From: Candidatus Manganitrophaceae bacterium
Lineage (GTDB): Bacteria; Nitrospirota; Nitrospiria; SBBL01; Manganitrophaceae
Direction of reading: 5' to 3'
NCBI GenBank assembly: GCA_016200325.1
Contig: JACQEZ010000016.1
Location: 248,001-312,000 of the forward strand
Length of the DNA: 64,000 bases
In this document: positions 63,037 to 64,000 of the stretch, one piece after another
Layout: every line of letters starts with the position of its first letter
Position numbering within the stretch: position 1 is the stretch's first letter
Position numbers and translations under genes: made by a program
Notes under the pieces: generated by a model
Database searches by the model: none
What the model was told of the DNA's origin: nothing
The model's input: only the letters and a program-made list of their open reading frames with translations

Positions 63037-64000
63037 TCTTAGCCGGCGACATCGGTGGAACCAAAACATTTCTTGCGCTGTTCGACGAGGAGAAAAAAGG
63101 GACCCCAGCGGTCCATCAAGCGGTCTTTCCGAGCCACCATTATCCCGACCTCAATGGGGTCTTAAAGGAATTTTTAAGCCGGCGGCCGGTCTCGATCCAA
63201 CGGGCCGCCTTCGGCGTCGCCGGTCCGGTGGTACAAGGACGCTGCGAGACGACCAACCTTCCCTGGATCGTCGACGCAGCCGGCCTCGCCCGGGAGTTTG
63301 AGATCGCTTCCGTCGTATTGCTGAACGATCTGGAAGCGACGGCGTATGGCACCCTGGTGCTGACGGAGAATGATTTTTTCGTTCTCAATCCGGGAGCGGC
63401 GACGGAGAAGGTTTCGTCCGAAACGGGAACCCGAGGAAACCGGGCGATCATCTCCGCCGGGACCGGCCTGGGCGAAGTCGTTCTTTTCTGGAATGGCTCC
63501 CGCCACCAACCCTCCGCTTCGGAGGGAGGCCATTGCGACTTCGCACCGTGTAATCCGCTGCAGATAGCGCTTCTTGAATATTTGTGGAAGGACTATCCGA
63601 CGATCAGCTACGAGCGGATTCTCTCCGGGCCGGGCCTGTTCAATATCTACCGATTTTTAAGAGACACCGGACAGGGAGACGAGCCCCCCTGGCTCTCCGA
63701 GCGGCTCGCCATGGAAGACCCGCCGGCGGTGATTTCCGAGGTGGCGCTCGCCGGCGGGGCCGATCTCTGCGTCAACGCGCTCGATCTCTTTGTCTCCGTC
63801 TATGGCGCCGAGGCGGGAAATTTGGCGCTCAAGGCGCTGGCAACCGGCGGGATCTATGTCGGCGGAGGGATTGCTCCGAAGATCTTACAGAAGCTGCGAG
63901 ACGGCACGTTTATGAAGGCATTTGTCGACAAAGGACGTTTTTCCGAGATGATGACCCAAATTCCTGTTCGGATCATCCTCAACGAAAAAGCGGCGCTGCT
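63033..64000 (+). CDS. glk: Glucokinase (Glk family), 3' end cut by window edge
   Basis: Phosphorylates glucose with ATP. About 322 codons are visible. The ATP site AGDIGGTKTFLALF, the active-site AGPVVQGRCETTNLPW and LNDLEATAYG, and AGTGLGEVVLFW with the lobe EGGHCDFAP match bacterial Glk, which differs from the ROK enzyme near 30500. The ATG at 63033 overlaps the rpiB stop. It closes the visible part of the operon and would phosphorylate glucose from the GH15 enzyme for zwf. Confidence 0.95.
   Translation, partial: MILAGDIGGTKTFLALFDEEKKGTPAVHQAVFPSHHYPDLNGVLKEFLSRRPVSIQRAAFGVAGPVVQGRCETTNLPWIVDAAGLAREFEIASVVLLNDLEATAYGTLVLTENDFFVLNPGAATEKVSSETGTRGNRAIISAGTGLGEVVLFWNGSRHQPSASEGGHCDFAPCNPLQIALLEYLWKDYPTISYERILSGPGLFNIYRFLRDTGQGDEPPWLSERLAMEDPPAVISEVALAGGADLCVNALDLFVSVYGAEAGNLALKALATGGIYVGGGIAPKILQKLRDGTFMKAFVDKGRFSEMMTQIPVRIILNEKAAL

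Noticed and set aside
1-64000. CRISPR array, insertion sequences or integrons
   Set aside because: Looked for regularly spaced repeats, transposase motifs and terminal inverted repeats; found only the short repeats listed above.

Overview
The window is a stretch of bacterial chromosome, densely coded on both strands. About 55 protein genes are supported, two of them cut by or running to the window edges, plus two tRNA genes. No insertion sequence, integrase, prophage or CRISPR array is visible. The organism is Gram-negative: it has a TonB-dependent receptor, a BamD-type lipoprotein, two SurA/PpiC chaperones and an ADP-heptose pathway enzyme. A VPLPA-CTERM protein implies an exosortase elsewhere. 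The gene mix (glycogen and trehalose enzymes, a complete oxidative pentose phosphate operon, alpha2beta2-type pyruvate dehydrogenase, CopC/CopD) fits a free-living Nitrospirota-like or related deep-branching Gram-negative lineage. That lineage call is inference from overall impression, not a search.

Layout. 1-5055 (minus): coaX, birA, nadC and valS, cofactor and tRNA-charging housekeeping. pyrE follows on the plus strand (5234-5812). 5864-11094 (minus): a three-gene operon of TonB receptor, periplasmic substrate-binding protein and membrane PAS-GGDEF-EAL protein, which looks like an envelope-to-c-di-GMP signalling line. 11355-12203: a potentially structured leader and a VPLPA-CTERM surface protein whose 3' end overlaps tRNA-Arg; tRNA-Pro, rdgB and rph follow. 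13923-16046 (plus): a Nudix hydrolase, queG and a HAD-like protein. 16078-18773 (minus): a copper-type cluster (small His/Cys membrane protein, outer-membrane protein, CopC, CopD). 18816-20865 (minus): O-methyltransferase and aspartase. 21319-27343 (minus): pdhA-pdhB-pdhC-lpdA-lipA, pyruvate dehydrogenase plus lipoate synthesis.

27757-33940 (plus): glgC, phosphohexomutase, ROK glucokinase and a GH57/DUF3536 protein. 34220-34849: two small unusual genes, a secreted repeat protein behind a strong promoter and a Lys-rich protein. 34850-44266: fabH (minus), then a plus-strand run of BamD-like lipoprotein, siroheme dehydrogenase, an unrecognised conserved protein, hldE C-terminal-type adenylyltransferase, mfd and two PpiC-family chaperones. 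44550-45137 is engB (minus). 45557-51725: glgX (plus), facing a minus-strand operon of treZ and a GH133-type debranching enzyme. 52056-53048: a GGDEF response regulator. 53415-64000 (plus): GH15 glucoamylase, tkt, tal, gnd, zwf, pgl, rpiB and glk, most joined by short stop/start overlaps.

How the genes work together. The right half is a storage-carbon module. Glycogen is built from ADP-glucose (glgC), cut by glgX, GDE, GH15 and perhaps GH57 enzymes, phosphorylated by two unrelated glucokinases, and sent into the oxidative and non-oxidative pentose phosphate branches for NADPH and pentoses; treZ links it to trehalose. Pyruvate dehydrogenase and its lipoyl supply sit next to glgC in divergent orientation. 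The most unusual signals are the TonB/SBP/GGDEF-EAL line, two untranslated leaders (11355-11440 and 45226-45516), a LacI-type palindrome at the treZ promoter, a 12-bp tandem repeat inside tal, the 25-residue repeat protein, and a HAD protein lacking its catalytic acid.
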